40,216 nt of DNA from Candidatus Poribacteria bacterium. Its GTDB lineage: Bacteria; Poribacteria; WGA-4E; WGA-3G. The DNA lies in assembly GCA_022827225.1 (NCBI GenBank), contig JAJDTJ010000025.1, positions 1-40,216 of the forward strand, written 5' to 3'. Shown one piece after another: positions 7,987 to 16,880 of the stretch. The notes under the pieces were generated by a model. That model was not told the origin of the DNA and searched no databases. It worked only from the letters and a program-made list of their open reading frames with translations. Position numbers and translations under genes: made by a program. Numbering within the stretch: position 1 is the stretch's first letter; each line of letters begins with the position of its first letter.

Positions 7987-10983
7987 ATGTCAAGAGTTAA
8001 CATAGACAACCCCGTCATCAATAGTCCGTTTGAAGAACCGAAACGGCACTTTAAATTCAATGCCCGCGGTATCACCGAAGAGATTGCTGATGGTAGACGC
8101 AGAAGTGAATACTTCATGCCGTTTCCGAAACCGAAAAAGCAGTCAGGAGAAGCACAACTACAATTTGAGCTGCCTGACCAAGATCTCCGAGAGGCGAACA
8201 CGTTTATTAACAGTGTTCGGACACAGGTGGCGGCGTGGCGGCAGAGCGGTTACCCAAGTGTAACTCCAACGACACGGCGGCTCCTTGAGCATTGGAACAA
8301 CCCAGAAAACGAACCGCGCCTCTATTTCTGTCAACGTGAAGCCGTGGAGACTGCTATCTATCTCAACGAATATGAGAACAAACAGCGAAACGATTCATTT
8401 CATAGCCAACTTGTGAAAGCAAACGAAGAAGCAAATCCCGATCTCTTCCGAATCGCTTTCAAGATGGCAACGGGGAGCGGGAAGACAGTTGTTATGGCGA
8501 TGCTTATCGCGTATCATACGCTGAATAAGATAGCAAGTCCGAACAGTACTCGTTTTGCCGATGCGTTTTTGATTGTGACCCCGGGGGTAACAATTCGGGA
8601 TCGGCTTCAGGTGCTTTATCCAGAGAAAGCGGAGAATGATTACAAGAAGATGAATCTGGTACCGCGAGCGGATTATGATGCACTCGGTCAGGCAAAGATC
8701 GTTATCACGAACTATCACGCTTTCCAACGCCGCACAAAAGAGGAATTGAGCAAAGTCGGTAAACAAGTACTTGGCGCCGGTGCTGAAAATTTCAGGGAAA
8801 CACCGGAAGAGATGGTAACTCGCGTTTGCCGAGGACTTGGTCGGAAGAAAAATATTATCGTCCTGAATGATGAAGCGCATCACTGTTACCGTCCAAAAAA
8901 GGATAAGAAATCAGCATCAGAAGAAGACGAGGCGCGTTTGTGGATAAATGGGATCGAAGCCGTTAAAGCAAAAATCGGCGTAAAACAGGTTTACGATTTA
9001 TCTGCGACACCGTTCTTTCTGAGCGGTCAAGGATATTCAACCATCACACCGAGCGGGAAAAAACTCAAGGAAGGCGTGTTGTTTCCTTGGGTCGTTTCGG
9101 ATTTTGCATTAATTGATTCGATTGAATGTGGTATTGCGAAAGTGCCTCGCGTACCTGTGGCGGACGATACGATGAAAGGAGACCCTATCTATCGTCGTCT
9201 CTGGGACATAGTGGGACCTAAGCTTCGCGGAATCGCTACGGATGGCGAACCCCAGCTTCCGCAAGAATTGGAAACCGCGCTTCAAACACTTTATGGCAAC
9301 TACGAAAAATCGTATGATTTATGGCAGAAGAATCCACACGGATTGACCCCGCCTGTGATGATTGTGGTTTGCAACACTACAAAAGTCTCTAAACTCGTTT
9401 ATGACTGGATTGCAGGTTGGGAGAAAAAGGACACCGATGGAGAGAATGTTGTTGTCAAAGGAAACCTTCCGATATTCAATAACGAGGACAACGGGGTATG
9501 GAGTGAACACTTGAACACACTTCTCATTGATAGTAATCAGTTGGAATCTGGCGAAGCACTGAAAGGCGCATTCAAAACAGCTGCTCGCACCCAGATTGAG
9601 CAATTCAAACGCGAGATGAATACGGATAAAGTGACAGACGCGGATCTGTTGCGGGAAGCGATGAACACCGTTGGCAAGAAAGGTAAACTCGGCGAGCAGA
9701 TAAAATGTGTTGTCTCGGTATCAATGCTGAGCGAAGGATGGGATGCGAAGCGGGTAACGCACATTCTTGGCGTGAGAGCATTTAGTACGCAGCTGCTGTG
9801 CGAACAGGTTGTCGGCAGAGGTCTGCGGCGCTCCAGTCACGATGTGGAAAAGACAACTGTTGATGTTAATGGAGAAGAGATTGAATTAGAAACGTTTCCA
9901 CCGGAATATGCCGAAGTCTTTGGTGTTCCGTTCTCATTTATTCCCGCAACAGGCAGCGGAAGAACAATCGATCCGCGACCTGTCACGGAAGTAAAAGCCT
10001 TGCCTGAACGGAAGGCAGCGTGTGAAATTACCTTCCCAATAGTTGCTGGATATCGTCGCCAGTTATCTCCTAATAAACTTGATGCAATTTTTACTGAAGA
10101 TTCCCGCTATGTGCTTTCCACTGCCGAGATCCCATCTCGTATAGAAATTGAGGCGATAACGGGCGGTACGCAAGAAGTAAATCTACCGTATATGAGGAGA
10201 TTTCGTGAGCAACAAACAGCGTACTATCTTGCAAGAACAGTAATGAACAATTATCTTCTGGACGATGATGACGAGGCAAAGTGGTGGTTGTTTCCACAAG
10301 TGCTTCGCATCACTCGTCAATGGATGAAAGATTGTGTGATCTATAAAGACAATATGTATCCACAGTATTTTCATATTGGAGAGATTGGGAGAAAGGCAGC
10401 GTTTCGGATTTATCAAGGGATACTCAGAGCAGAGCAACACAATGAAAACAGTAATCCTACAGAAGATAATGCCCCGAAGGTATTTCTCCCATTTTTCCGA
10501 GATAAAGATCGGACGGGTTCAACCGAAGATGTGGAGTTTGAGACGACGCAGCCGACGTGGGAAACGCGCCCGGATAAATGCCATATTTCACACGTCGTCG
10601 CGGATACGGATTCATGGGAACAGAAAACTGCACAGGCACTTGAGCAGATGGACGAAGTCATTGCCTATGTCAAGAACCACAACTTAGATTTCCAAATCCC
10701 GTATGTCAATCACAACGGAACAAATCGGCAGTACGTCCCCGATTTCATTGCCCGCATCCAAAAACCCCGAGGCAGTTCTGGCGATAATATCGTGAATCTG
10801 ATTCTTGAAACTTCCGGTATGGGTCGCGAAGATAAAGTTCAGAAGGTGAATACTGTCAAGAATATGTGGGTACCAGCCGTTAACAACGCTGGCGAGTTTG
10901 GCGAATGGACATTCCTTGAAATTACCGATCCGTGGGACATGCAGAACACTATCCGCGAGTTCATGAACGAATATGCATCGTAA
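7987..10983 (+). CDS. res: Type III restriction endonuclease (Res)
   Basis: A 998-residue SF2 helicase-nuclease, the restriction subunit that works with Mod. The order is an N-terminal region, Walker A A-T-G-S-G-K-T (161-167), Walker B D-E-A-H (295-298), S-A-T (339-341), helicase motif VI Q-V-V-G-R-G-L-R-R (607-615), and a C-terminal PD-(D/E)XK-like nuclease with P-D-F (918-920) and L-E-T-S-G around Glu941. The canonical Lys of E-x-K is Ser943; Lys950 might replace it. ATG 7987 follows a weak ribosome-binding site and no clear promoter is visible, so res may depend on read-through from the cassette or mod. Its end overlaps potB by 11 nt. Confidence 0.93.
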   Translation: MSRVNIDNPVINSPFEEPKRHFKFNARGITEEIADGRRRSEYFMPFPKPKKQSGEAQLQFELPDQDLREANTFINSVRTQVAAWRQSGYPSVTPTTRRLLEHWNNPENEPRLYFCQREAVETAIYLNEYENKQRNDSFHSQLVKANEEANPDLFRIAFKMATGSGKTVVMAMLIAYHTLNKIASPNSTRFADAFLIVTPGVTIRDRLQVLYPEKAENDYKKMNLVPRADYDALGQAKIVITNYHAFQRRTKEELSKVGKQVLGAGAENFRETPEEMVTRVCRGLGRKKNIIVLNDEAHHCYRPKKDKKSASEEDEARLWINGIEAVKAKIGVKQVYDLSATPFFLSGQGYSTITPSGKKLKEGVLFPWVVSDFALIDSIECGIAKVPRVPVADDTMKGDPIYRRLWDIVGPKLRGIATDGEPQLPQELETALQTLYGNYEKSYDLWQKNPHGLTPPVMIVVCNTTKVSKLVYDWIAGWEKKDTDGENVVVKGNLPIFNNEDNGVWSEHLNTLLIDSNQLESGEALKGAFKTAARTQIEQFKREMNTDKVTDADLLREAMNTVGKKGKLGEQIKCVVSVSMLSEGWDAKRVTHILGVRAFSTQLLCEQVVGRGLRRSSHDVEKTTVDVNGEEIELETFPPEYAEVFGVPFSFIPATGSGRTIDPRPVTEVKALPERKAACEITFPIVAGYRRQLSPNKLDAIFTEDSRYVLSTAEIPSRIEIEAITGGTQEVNLPYMRRFREQQTAYYLARTVMNNYLLDDDDEAKWWLFPQVLRITRQWMKDCVIYKDNMYPQYFHIGEIGRKAAFRIYQGILRAEQHNENSNPTEDNAPKVFLPFFRDKDRTGSTEDVEFETTQPTWETRPDKCHISHVVADTDSWEQKTAQALEQMDEVIAYVKNHNLDFQIPYVNHNGTNRQYVPDFIARIQKPRGSSGDNIVNLILETSGMGREDKVQKVNTVKNMWVPAVNNAGEFGEWTFLEITDPWDMQNTIREFMNEYAS

Positions 10984-11812
10984 TTATCAGCGCTTTGTCC
11001 TCCTCTTTCCGATAGTTTTTTGGTTGCTCTGTTTCTTTCTGCTGCCGTTGCTCTCGGTGTTCATCTATAGTTTCTTAGAGCGTGGAACTTACGGCGGCGT
11101 ACGCTGGATCTTTACACTCGAAAACTATGGACGCTTGTTTGATGGACTCTATCTCGGTATTCTCTGGCGTTCAGTATCAACAGCATTGGTCTGTACGGCG
11201 GTCTGTCTGCTACTCGGTTATCCCTTCGCTTACTATCTCGCACGCTACAGACCGAAACACCGAAATATCTTGTTACTTCTCGTCGTTGTCCCGTTCTGGA
11301 CGAACTTCCTCATCCGGACGTATGCATGGATACTCATCTTACGCACGGAAGGTTTACTGAACAGCCTCTTAGGTTCCGTGTTCCCGAACTGGGGACCGTT
11401 AGAGCTACTGAATACACCCCTCGCGGTGCAGATAGGTCTCGTTTACGGATACCTACCGTTTATGATACTCCCACTCTACGCAGCATTGGAACAATTAGAT
11501 ATGTCCCTGTTAGAAGCAGCACAGGATTTAGGCGCGTCGCCACGCCGCGCTTTCTGGCACGTGACAGTACCCCTCAGCCTTCCCGGTATCCTCGCTGGCT
11601 CAATGCTGGTTTTCATTCCAACGGTCGGTGCATTTTTGACACCCGATCTGCTCGGCGGCGGGAAGGTGAGTTATATCGGGAACGTGATTGAACGGCAATT
11701 CAAAACCGCACGAGACTGGCCCTTCGGTTCCGCACTCTCATTTATGCTGATGGGTATAGTTCTCGTTGGGACTGTTCTGTATTTTCGTACTTTACAACAA
11801 GATGAAGCTTAA
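10973..11812 (+). CDS. potB: ABC transporter permease, PotB-like (spermidine/putrescine type)
   Basis: A 279-residue inner-membrane permease with about six hydrophobic segments and a BPD_transp_1 (MetI-like) domain. The coupling loop has E-A-A-Q-D-L-G-A-S-P, the EAA motif that contacts the ATPase. Its spacing and the R-T-Y-A-W-I segment resemble PotB. The ATG lies within the last codons of res in another frame (11-nt overlap), with no clear ribosome-binding site. No ATPase (PotA) or substrate-binding protein (PotD) gene is in the window, so they may lie upstream of the island or elsewhere. The polyamine substrate is inferred from similarity to PotB; related permeases move other small molecules. 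Confidence 0.85.
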   Translation: MHRNYQRFVLLFPIVFWLLCFFLLPLLSVFIYSFLERGTYGGVRWIFTLENYGRLFDGLYLGILWRSVSTALVCTAVCLLLGYPFAYYLARYRPKHRNILLLLVVVPFWTNFLIRTYAWILILRTEGLLNSLLGSVFPNWGPLELLNTPLAVQIGLVYGYLPFMILPLYAALEQLDMSLLEAAQDLGASPRRAFWHVTVPLSLPGILAGSMLVFIPTVGAFLTPDLLGGGKVSYIGNVIERQFKTARDWPFGSALSFMLMGIVLVGTVLYFRTLQQDEA

Positions 11813-11889
11813 GACAACTCAACTGCTTCTGTCAGGCGAAAGAAAAAAGTTAACTATAGTAAAGTTTAAAATTAATAGGGCACTCCGCA

Positions 11890-11939
11890 CCGGTTTGGTT
11901 AGGAGGGAAACACCCCAGCAAAAACACCGAACCTACCGG
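11890..11939. repeat. imperfect inverted repeat between the permease genes
   Basis: Arms 11890-11903 and 11927-11939 pair at about 11 of 13 positions with one bulge, around a 23-nt loop. It sits in the 265-nt spacer between the two permease genes. The same spacer also has a GAAGGCGAAGGCGGA block near 11997. These look like dispersed intergenic elements. No gene was seen in the spacer. Confidence 0.5.
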
Positions 11940-12077
11940 GGGGATGAAAGTGTCTCTTTATTTTTAGGATTCACTATAAAGACGGTAGCCTGTAGCCGAA
12001 GGCGAAGGCGGATTTTTGAATACCTTGTTCATTGCCCAAGGTAACCTGACAGCTCCCGTTAGGGGAAAAGTAAAAAG

Positions 12078-12863
12078 ATGAAAAGGATCCTTGAAGCCAA
12101 CATTGGATTGGTATTTTTCTTTCTCTACGTCCCGATTTTAGCTGTTGTGGTGTTCTCATTCAACAGTGGGGAGCAGATCTCTGTTTGGGAGGGCTTCACG
12201 TTCAGTTGGTATGCCAAACTCTTTGAAGATGCGGCGTTGTGGCGTGCCTGCCGAAATAGCCTAATCGTGGCAGGGGTCGCAACCGCTGTCTCTACGTTTA
12301 TCGGAACGACGGCGGCATTAGCGATAGAACGGTACCGGTTCCGTTTCCGAACCGCGCTCACCCGGTGCCTCTATCTACCGGTCATCATCCCGGACATCGT
12401 GTTAGCGATTGCGTTGTTAACCTTCTATGTACAGACACCCATCCCGCTCGGTTTAGTCTCAGTGATTATCGCACACTGCGTTTTCAATGTCGCGTATGTT
12501 ACGATTGTCGTACGCGCGCGTCTACAAGGCTACGATAACACTTTAGAAGAAGCCGCCCGCGACCTCGGTGCCAACGAGTGGCAGACATTTTGGCGGATAA
12601 CCTTTCCGTTGATCGCCCCCGGAATCATCGGCGGTGCCTTGCTCGCTTTCACGCTCTCTATAGACGATTTTGTGGTTACCTTCTTCACCGCCGGTGTCGG
12701 TTATACGACGCTCTCTGTCCATATCTATTCGCAGCTGAAGTTTGGAATCACACCGAAACTCAACGCCATATCAACGATGTTGTTAGCGAACTCTATCGTC
12801 TTTATTCTCCTGTTTCTGTGGTTTCAAGGTGGTGCTGCCACCTCACGAAGACAGGATGCATAA
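12078..12863 (+). CDS. potC: ABC transporter permease, PotC-like (spermidine/putrescine type)
   Basis: A 261-residue inner-membrane permease with a MetI-like domain and the coupling motif E-E-A-A-R-D-L-G-A-N. The N-terminus (hydrophobic segment, then V-F-S-F-N and a W-Y-x-K-L-F motif) is typical of PotC. It would pair with the PotB-like protein to form the channel. PotB and PotC genes usually overlap or nearly touch; here 265 nt separate them, so an independent or attenuated message is possible. The ribosome-binding site before ATG 12078 is weak. Confidence 0.87.
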   Translation: MKRILEANIGLVFFFLYVPILAVVVFSFNSGEQISVWEGFTFSWYAKLFEDAALWRACRNSLIVAGVATAVSTFIGTTAALAIERYRFRFRTALTRCLYLPVIIPDIVLAIALLTFYVQTPIPLGLVSVIIAHCVFNVAYVTIVVRARLQGYDNTLEEAARDLGANEWQTFWRITFPLIAPGIIGGALLAFTLSIDDFVVTFFTAGVGYTTLSVHIYSQLKFGITPKLNAISTMLLANSIVFILLFLWFQGGAATSRRQDA

Positions 12864-12917
12864 TTGTCGGTGTCCCTCCGGTGTCCAAAAGGTTTCGCAA
12901 ATTTGGACAGGTTGTGC

Positions 12918-12923
12918 TATAAT
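12918..12923 (+). promoter_or_regulatory. possible extended -10 promoter of alr
   Basis: A perfect TATAAT preceded by TGC lies 19 nt before the chosen alr start. No good -35 box is at the right distance. If used, the leader would be very short. Confidence 0.35.
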
Positions 12924-12942
12924 GTTCTTACAAGAAAATGAC

Positions 12943-14028
12943 ATGAATGACTACCGAACGCACGTAGAAATTGATCTCGGAGCCATCCGACGGAACGCCG
13001 AAGCGATCAAAACGTCCACCGGAAAACGTTTGATCGCTGTCGTGAAAGCGGATGCCTACGGACACGGTGTGATCCCTATAACAAAAGCGTTACAGGGCAT
13101 CGCAGATATATTCGCCGTTGCAACGGTTGAAGAAGGCGTAGAACTTCGTCAGTCCAGGGTTCAAGAACCGATCCTCGTGCTTTTTAGTTCGCTGCCTGAA
13201 CAGGCATTCCAAGTCGTTGAACACGGATTAGTTCCAACGATAAGCAATTGGGAATTCGCGAACCGGCTGAACGCTCTTACATCAGACACAATAAAGGTCC
13301 ATGTCAATATCAACACAGGTATGAACCGGAGCGGTGTTCACTGGACGGAGGCAGCACGGTTTCTAAACAGACTCAAAACGCTGGATCAACTCACAGTGGA
13401 AGGACTATTCACACACCTTGCGACGGCAGACGAAACGGATAAAAGTCACGTTTTCGTTCAGCTAAAACGGTTCGCGTCCGTGCTTGAAGAAATTCCTAAC
13501 GGAGGCAAGTTGGTTCACGCAGCGAACAGTGCTGCGACACTCGCAATACCCGAGGCATATTTTGATGCTGTGCGTCCAGGTTTGAGTCTTTATGGGGTCT
13601 ATCCAGCAACCGAAAGACCCATCGTCTTAGAACCGGCACTGACGTGGAAGGCGCGCATCGGTTGGGTCGGCTCCCTTTCGGAAGGTGAAGGCGTGAGTTA
13701 CGGGTTGACCTACAAAGCGCCACATCAGACCCGCGTGGCGATGGTGCAGGTCGGCTACGGCGACGGTTATCCGCGTGCGCTTTCTAATGTCGGTGAAGTG
13801 CTAATCGGTGGGGCGCGCCGCCCAGTTATCGGAAAGGTTTGTATGGATGTGAGCGTCGTCCGTCTAAAACCGACAGATAATGTGCTCATCGGAGATGAAG
13901 TCGTGTTGATCGGCAAACAGGGGGACGCAGAAATCACAGTCGTCGAACTCGCACACCGTGCCGGAACCATCTCTTATGAAATTCTCACGCAGATACGGAC
14001 ACGCGTACCGAGAGTTTTCAAACATTAA
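12943..14028 (+). CDS. alr: alanine racemase
   Basis: A PLP-dependent racemase (EC 5.1.1.1) making D-alanine for peptidoglycan. It is 361 residues, normal for the family. The N-terminal TIM barrel carries the PLP lysine in V-V-K-A-D-A-Y-G-H-G (Lys35). The second catalytic Tyr lies in G-V-S-Y-G-L-T-Y, followed by V-G-Y-G-D-G-Y in the C-terminal domain. The start ATG 12943 puts the conserved V-E-I-D-L at residues 8-12; upstream in-frame starts at 12829 and 12922 add unrelated residues. The ABC ATPase gene follows 37 nt downstream. Confidence 0.94.
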   Translation: MNDYRTHVEIDLGAIRRNAEAIKTSTGKRLIAVVKADAYGHGVIPITKALQGIADIFAVATVEEGVELRQSRVQEPILVLFSSLPEQAFQVVEHGLVPTISNWEFANRLNALTSDTIKVHVNINTGMNRSGVHWTEAARFLNRLKTLDQLTVEGLFTHLATADETDKSHVFVQLKRFASVLEEIPNGGKLVHAANSAATLAIPEAYFDAVRPGLSLYGVYPATERPIVLEPALTWKARIGWVGSLSEGEGVSYGLTYKAPHQTRVAMVQVGYGDGYPRALSNVGEVLIGGARRPVIGKVCMDVSVVRLKPTDNVLIGDEVVLIGKQGDAEITVVELAHRAGTISYEILTQIRTRVPRVFKH

Positions 14029-14065
14029 CCGCCCAATAAACCCGATTGAGGTGTCATAGCCAAAG

Positions 14066-14986
14066 ATGCTAATAGAACTCAAAAATGTATCACTCTTTTA
14101 CGGCACAAATGCCGCATTGGATAACCTTTCAATTGAAGTGCAAGGCGGCGCGATCGGTCTGCTCGGACCCAACGGTGCCGGAAAAAGCACCTTACTCAAG
14201 ACACTGCTCGGTTTCGTTGAACCCAGTCAAGGCACCGCCTCCGTGTTCGGATTAGATGTGAAAACAGACCCCTTGGGAATCCGAAGGCAGGTCGGGTACA
14301 TGCCGGAAGACGCGTGTTTAATACTCGGTATGAACGCCGTCCAACTCGTCTCTTATGCCGGAGAACTCTGTGGGATGCCAACACGCGACGCCATGCAACG
14401 CGCACACGAAGTGCTCTATTACGTTGGGCTCGATGAAGAACGATACCGACCCATAGATGGATACTCGGCAGGCATGAAACAGCGAGTGAAGTTAGCGCAG
14501 GCATTGATACACGACCCGAAATTGCTGCTCCTTGATGAACCGACGAACGGAATGGATACCAACGGTAGAGACGAGATGCTCGAACTCGTCAAAGATATCG
14601 CTGTTGACAAAGGCATCAACGTGATTTTGTCCTCACACCTGCTCCCCGATGTAGAGTTCGCATGCAATGAGATTATTGCGCTATCGCACGGGAGTGTCAT
14701 CATCCAAGACCAGATAGAGACCCTCAAAAAGAACAGAGGACAAGCGTTTGATTTGCGAGTCGTCGGTGACAACGAGGCTTACATCGCAGCTTTGGAGCGG
14801 CATAACTATCAGATTGAAATGCGTCCTGATAAGCACCTTCGGGTTACATCCAGCAGTCAGGAACAGGCAGATACAAAATTCTTTTTTCAACTCGCTTACG
14901 ATACCGGTGCACAACTCCGGCAGATGCGTGAAGTGAGACACTCGTTAGAAGACGTTTTCGCTGAAGTCATGAGTGTAGATTTGTGA
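14066..14986 (+). CDS. ABC transporter ATP-binding protein (CcmA/export type)
   Basis: A 306-residue ABC ATPase. Walker A is G-P-N-G-A-G-K-S-T (34-42). The signature is Y-S-A-G-M-K-Q-R, a variant of LSGGQ typical of two-component exporters, followed by Walker B L-L-L-L-D-E-P-T. The last 80 residues are the accessory tail seen in multidrug, Na+ or gliding-type exporters. Such ATPases normally have a membrane partner next door; here the downstream genes are a soluble unknown and a ceramidase homologue. The permease is either elsewhere or lost. It sits in an alr-led run on the + strand. Confidence 0.9.
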   Translation: MLIELKNVSLFYGTNAALDNLSIEVQGGAIGLLGPNGAGKSTLLKTLLGFVEPSQGTASVFGLDVKTDPLGIRRQVGYMPEDACLILGMNAVQLVSYAGELCGMPTRDAMQRAHEVLYYVGLDEERYRPIDGYSAGMKQRVKLAQALIHDPKLLLLDEPTNGMDTNGRDEMLELVKDIAVDKGINVILSSHLLPDVEFACNEIIALSHGSVIIQDQIETLKKNRGQAFDLRVVGDNEAYIAALERHNYQIEMRPDKHLRVTSSSQEQADTKFFFQLAYDTGAQLRQMREVRHSLEDVFAEVMSVDL

Positions 14987-15000
14987 TAGAGGAGGAAAAT

Positions 15001-15102
15001 ATGAAAAATAGGAAACGTCGTTTTAAACGCCGCCAACCGTCCGACAAAATTATGAAGAATAGAAAACCCCGTTTTAAGCGCCGCCAATTGTCCGACGCGC
15101 AT
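15001..15102 (+). repeat. 51-bp in-frame tandem duplication
   Basis: Two adjacent 51-bp units, 15001-15051 and 15052-15102, each start with ATG and encode matching 17-residue basic segments. About 13 of 17 residues are the same. The second ATG has no Shine-Dalgarno of its own. Confidence 0.85.
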
Positions 15103-15558
15103 ATATCAGACATCATGGAAGCTGTAGCAAACAGTTTTGAAATGGCTGAAAAAGGCTTACGGCCCGAACCGCGTGAAATAACAGACATCGCTGAAGAAGG
15201 CACGTTTACAGGCGAACTTGATGAAAATGTTTGGCACTTCGCAGACCACCTGCTCTGCCTGTCAATTGCCGCTGATAATGCAAACATGCCACTCAACTTT
15301 GATATCCTTACGAACGACAATGAATTCGCTATTGCGCTCGTCGAAATTCCGATTATCTCGCATTTTGAACTCAAAGTTACACCTGTTGACACGCTACCAA
15401 GCGATGATGCCAGATATGGTGATATCCAGAATGCTGGACCCATTTGGCGAATCCATTCCCCAGACTTTCAAGAATATCCGGAAGACACGTTTCACATGCT
15501 GGTGTTAAGCACAGAAACGGAGACGAATGATGGAGATCAAGATGACAACGAAAAATGA
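15001..15558 (+). CDS. unknown protein with duplicated basic N-terminus
   Basis: A 185-residue soluble protein I do not recognise. ATG 15001 follows AGGAGG; an upstream in-frame GTG at 14983 overlaps the ABC gene and lacks such a site. The first 17 codons (15001-15051) are repeated directly at 15052-15102 with few changes, each beginning with ATG and encoding K-N-R-K-x-R-F-K-R-R-Q. This gives a strongly basic arm that could bind RNA, DNA or acidic lipid. The rest is acidic, with alternating short strands, ending in a D/E-rich tail. It overlaps the start of the ceramidase-like gene, suggesting coupled translation. Confidence 0.75.
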   Translation: MKNRKRRFKRRQPSDKIMKNRKPRFKRRQLSDAHISDIMEAVANSFEMAEKGLRPEPREITDIAEEGTFTGELDENVWHFADHLLCLSIAADNANMPLNFDILTNDNEFAIALVEIPIISHFELKVTPVDTLPSDDARYGDIQNAGPIWRIHSPDFQEYPEDTFHMLVLSTETETNDGDQDDNEK

Positions 15559-16870
15559 TTTTATTCAAGTTGGCGTTGCGGAAGTCGATATTACGCCGGA
15601 CTACCCGATTCGGCTCAGCGGTTATGGCAGCCGTCGGACAGAATCTGACGGTATTATCCAACGGATATGGGCAAAGGCACTCGCCATTGGCAGCGATACC
15701 GATGGACCCGTTGTCCTCGTAACCGTCGAAAACTGCGGTTTGCCGGACGAGCTGACAGAGGAGGTCTCGCACCGAGTCAGAGAGAAAACAGGCGTTTCGC
15801 GGGCAAATTTTGTGACCTGTTTTACACATACACACAGCGCGCCTTGTCTCACAAACGCTGCAGCGTTCCTGTTTAGTTCAGATATTCCGTCTCACCAACA
15901 GCAAACAATAGACCGTTATACCGATCAACTTAAGAACTGGATGGAAGCCGTCGCACTGGAGGCACTCGCAAATCGCGAACCCTCAAAATTGACATGGAGC
16001 ATCGGTGAACTCGGTTTCGCCAAAAATCGTAGGACTGAAGGCGGTCCCGTAGATCACTCACTGCCGTGCCTACAAGTTAGAGGTTTAGGCGGGCATTTGC
16101 GCGCAGTCTGGGCAAGTTATGCTTGTCATTGCACAACATTGGCAGGTACAGATAACCATATCTGTGGCGACTGGGCAGGCTATGCACAAGAGGCAATTCA
16201 GAACACCCTCCCCGGTGTAACGGCTCTAATCACTATCGGCTGTGGTGCCGATGCCAATCCTGAATCCCGAATGATGCCGATGCCTGATGGACAAGAGGAG
16301 GTTTTCAATACGCGTCTCGCGTATGCGCAAGCACACGGTGAGGCACTTTCAGAAGAAGTCCAGCGTCTGCTCGTAAGCGATACAACACCACTTCCGAGTG
16401 TTCCAACAGGGGCATTTGAACGGGTTACGCTACCTTTTGATACATTACCGACGCGTGAGGAGTGGGAGGCACGGGTCGCTGAAGGCGGTTCCAGAACCTA
16501 TCATGCCAGAAAACATCTTGAAACTCTGCAGCGCGGGGAGCCGATACAAACGGAACTCTCCTATCCCGTCCAGACGTGGATATTCGGTGAGGAATTGGCA
16601 GTCGTTTTCTTAGCGAGTGAGGTCGTCGTCGATTATTCGCTACGCCTGAAACGAGAATTAGATGTGGAACGCTTGTGGGTAGGTGCTTATGCAAACGCGT
16701 TTCCGTGCTACATTCCGTCGGAACGAGTGTTAGCAGAGGGTGGCTATGAAGGTGGGGGCGCAATGCTCTATTTCGGGCCACCGACCCCTTTTGCGCCGGG
16801 TGTTGAGCAGTTGGTGATTGACACCGTGCATAAGTTATTGCCAGACGGATTTTTAGCAGAATCACAGTAA
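15542..16870 (+). CDS. neutral/alkaline non-lysosomal ceramidase-like protein
   Basis: A 442-residue protein matching the N-terminal (catalytic) domain of neutral/alkaline ceramidases. It has V-G-V-A-E-V-D-I-T-P near the start, then C-F-T-H-T-H-S-A-P in the zinc region, and later a Cys/His segment (S-Y-A-C-H-C-T-T-L). True neutral ceramidases hydrolyse ceramide and are about 650-700 residues with a C-terminal Ig-like domain, which is absent. No signal peptide is visible, so it may be cytoplasmic with another amide substrate. ATG 15542 has GGAG 6 nt upstream; ATG 15527 or 15530 are close alternatives. A hairpin follows the gene. Confidence 0.85.
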   Translation: MTTKNDFIQVGVAEVDITPDYPIRLSGYGSRRTESDGIIQRIWAKALAIGSDTDGPVVLVTVENCGLPDELTEEVSHRVREKTGVSRANFVTCFTHTHSAPCLTNAAAFLFSSDIPSHQQQTIDRYTDQLKNWMEAVALEALANREPSKLTWSIGELGFAKNRRTEGGPVDHSLPCLQVRGLGGHLRAVWASYACHCTTLAGTDNHICGDWAGYAQEAIQNTLPGVTALITIGCGADANPESRMMPMPDGQEEVFNTRLAYAQAHGEALSEEVQRLLVSDTTPLPSVPTGAFERVTLPFDTLPTREEWEARVAEGGSRTYHARKHLETLQRGEPIQTELSYPVQTWIFGEELAVVFLASEVVVDYSLRLKRELDVERLWVGAYANAFPCYIPSERVLAEGGYEGGGAMLYFGPPTPFAPGVEQLVIDTVHKLLPDGFLAESQ

Positions 16871-16880
16871 GCGATGTTTT

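Noticed and set aside
12829..12942. Longer N-terminus for alanine racemase
   Set aside because: The extra residues overlap potC and do not match the family, which starts near ATG 12943.
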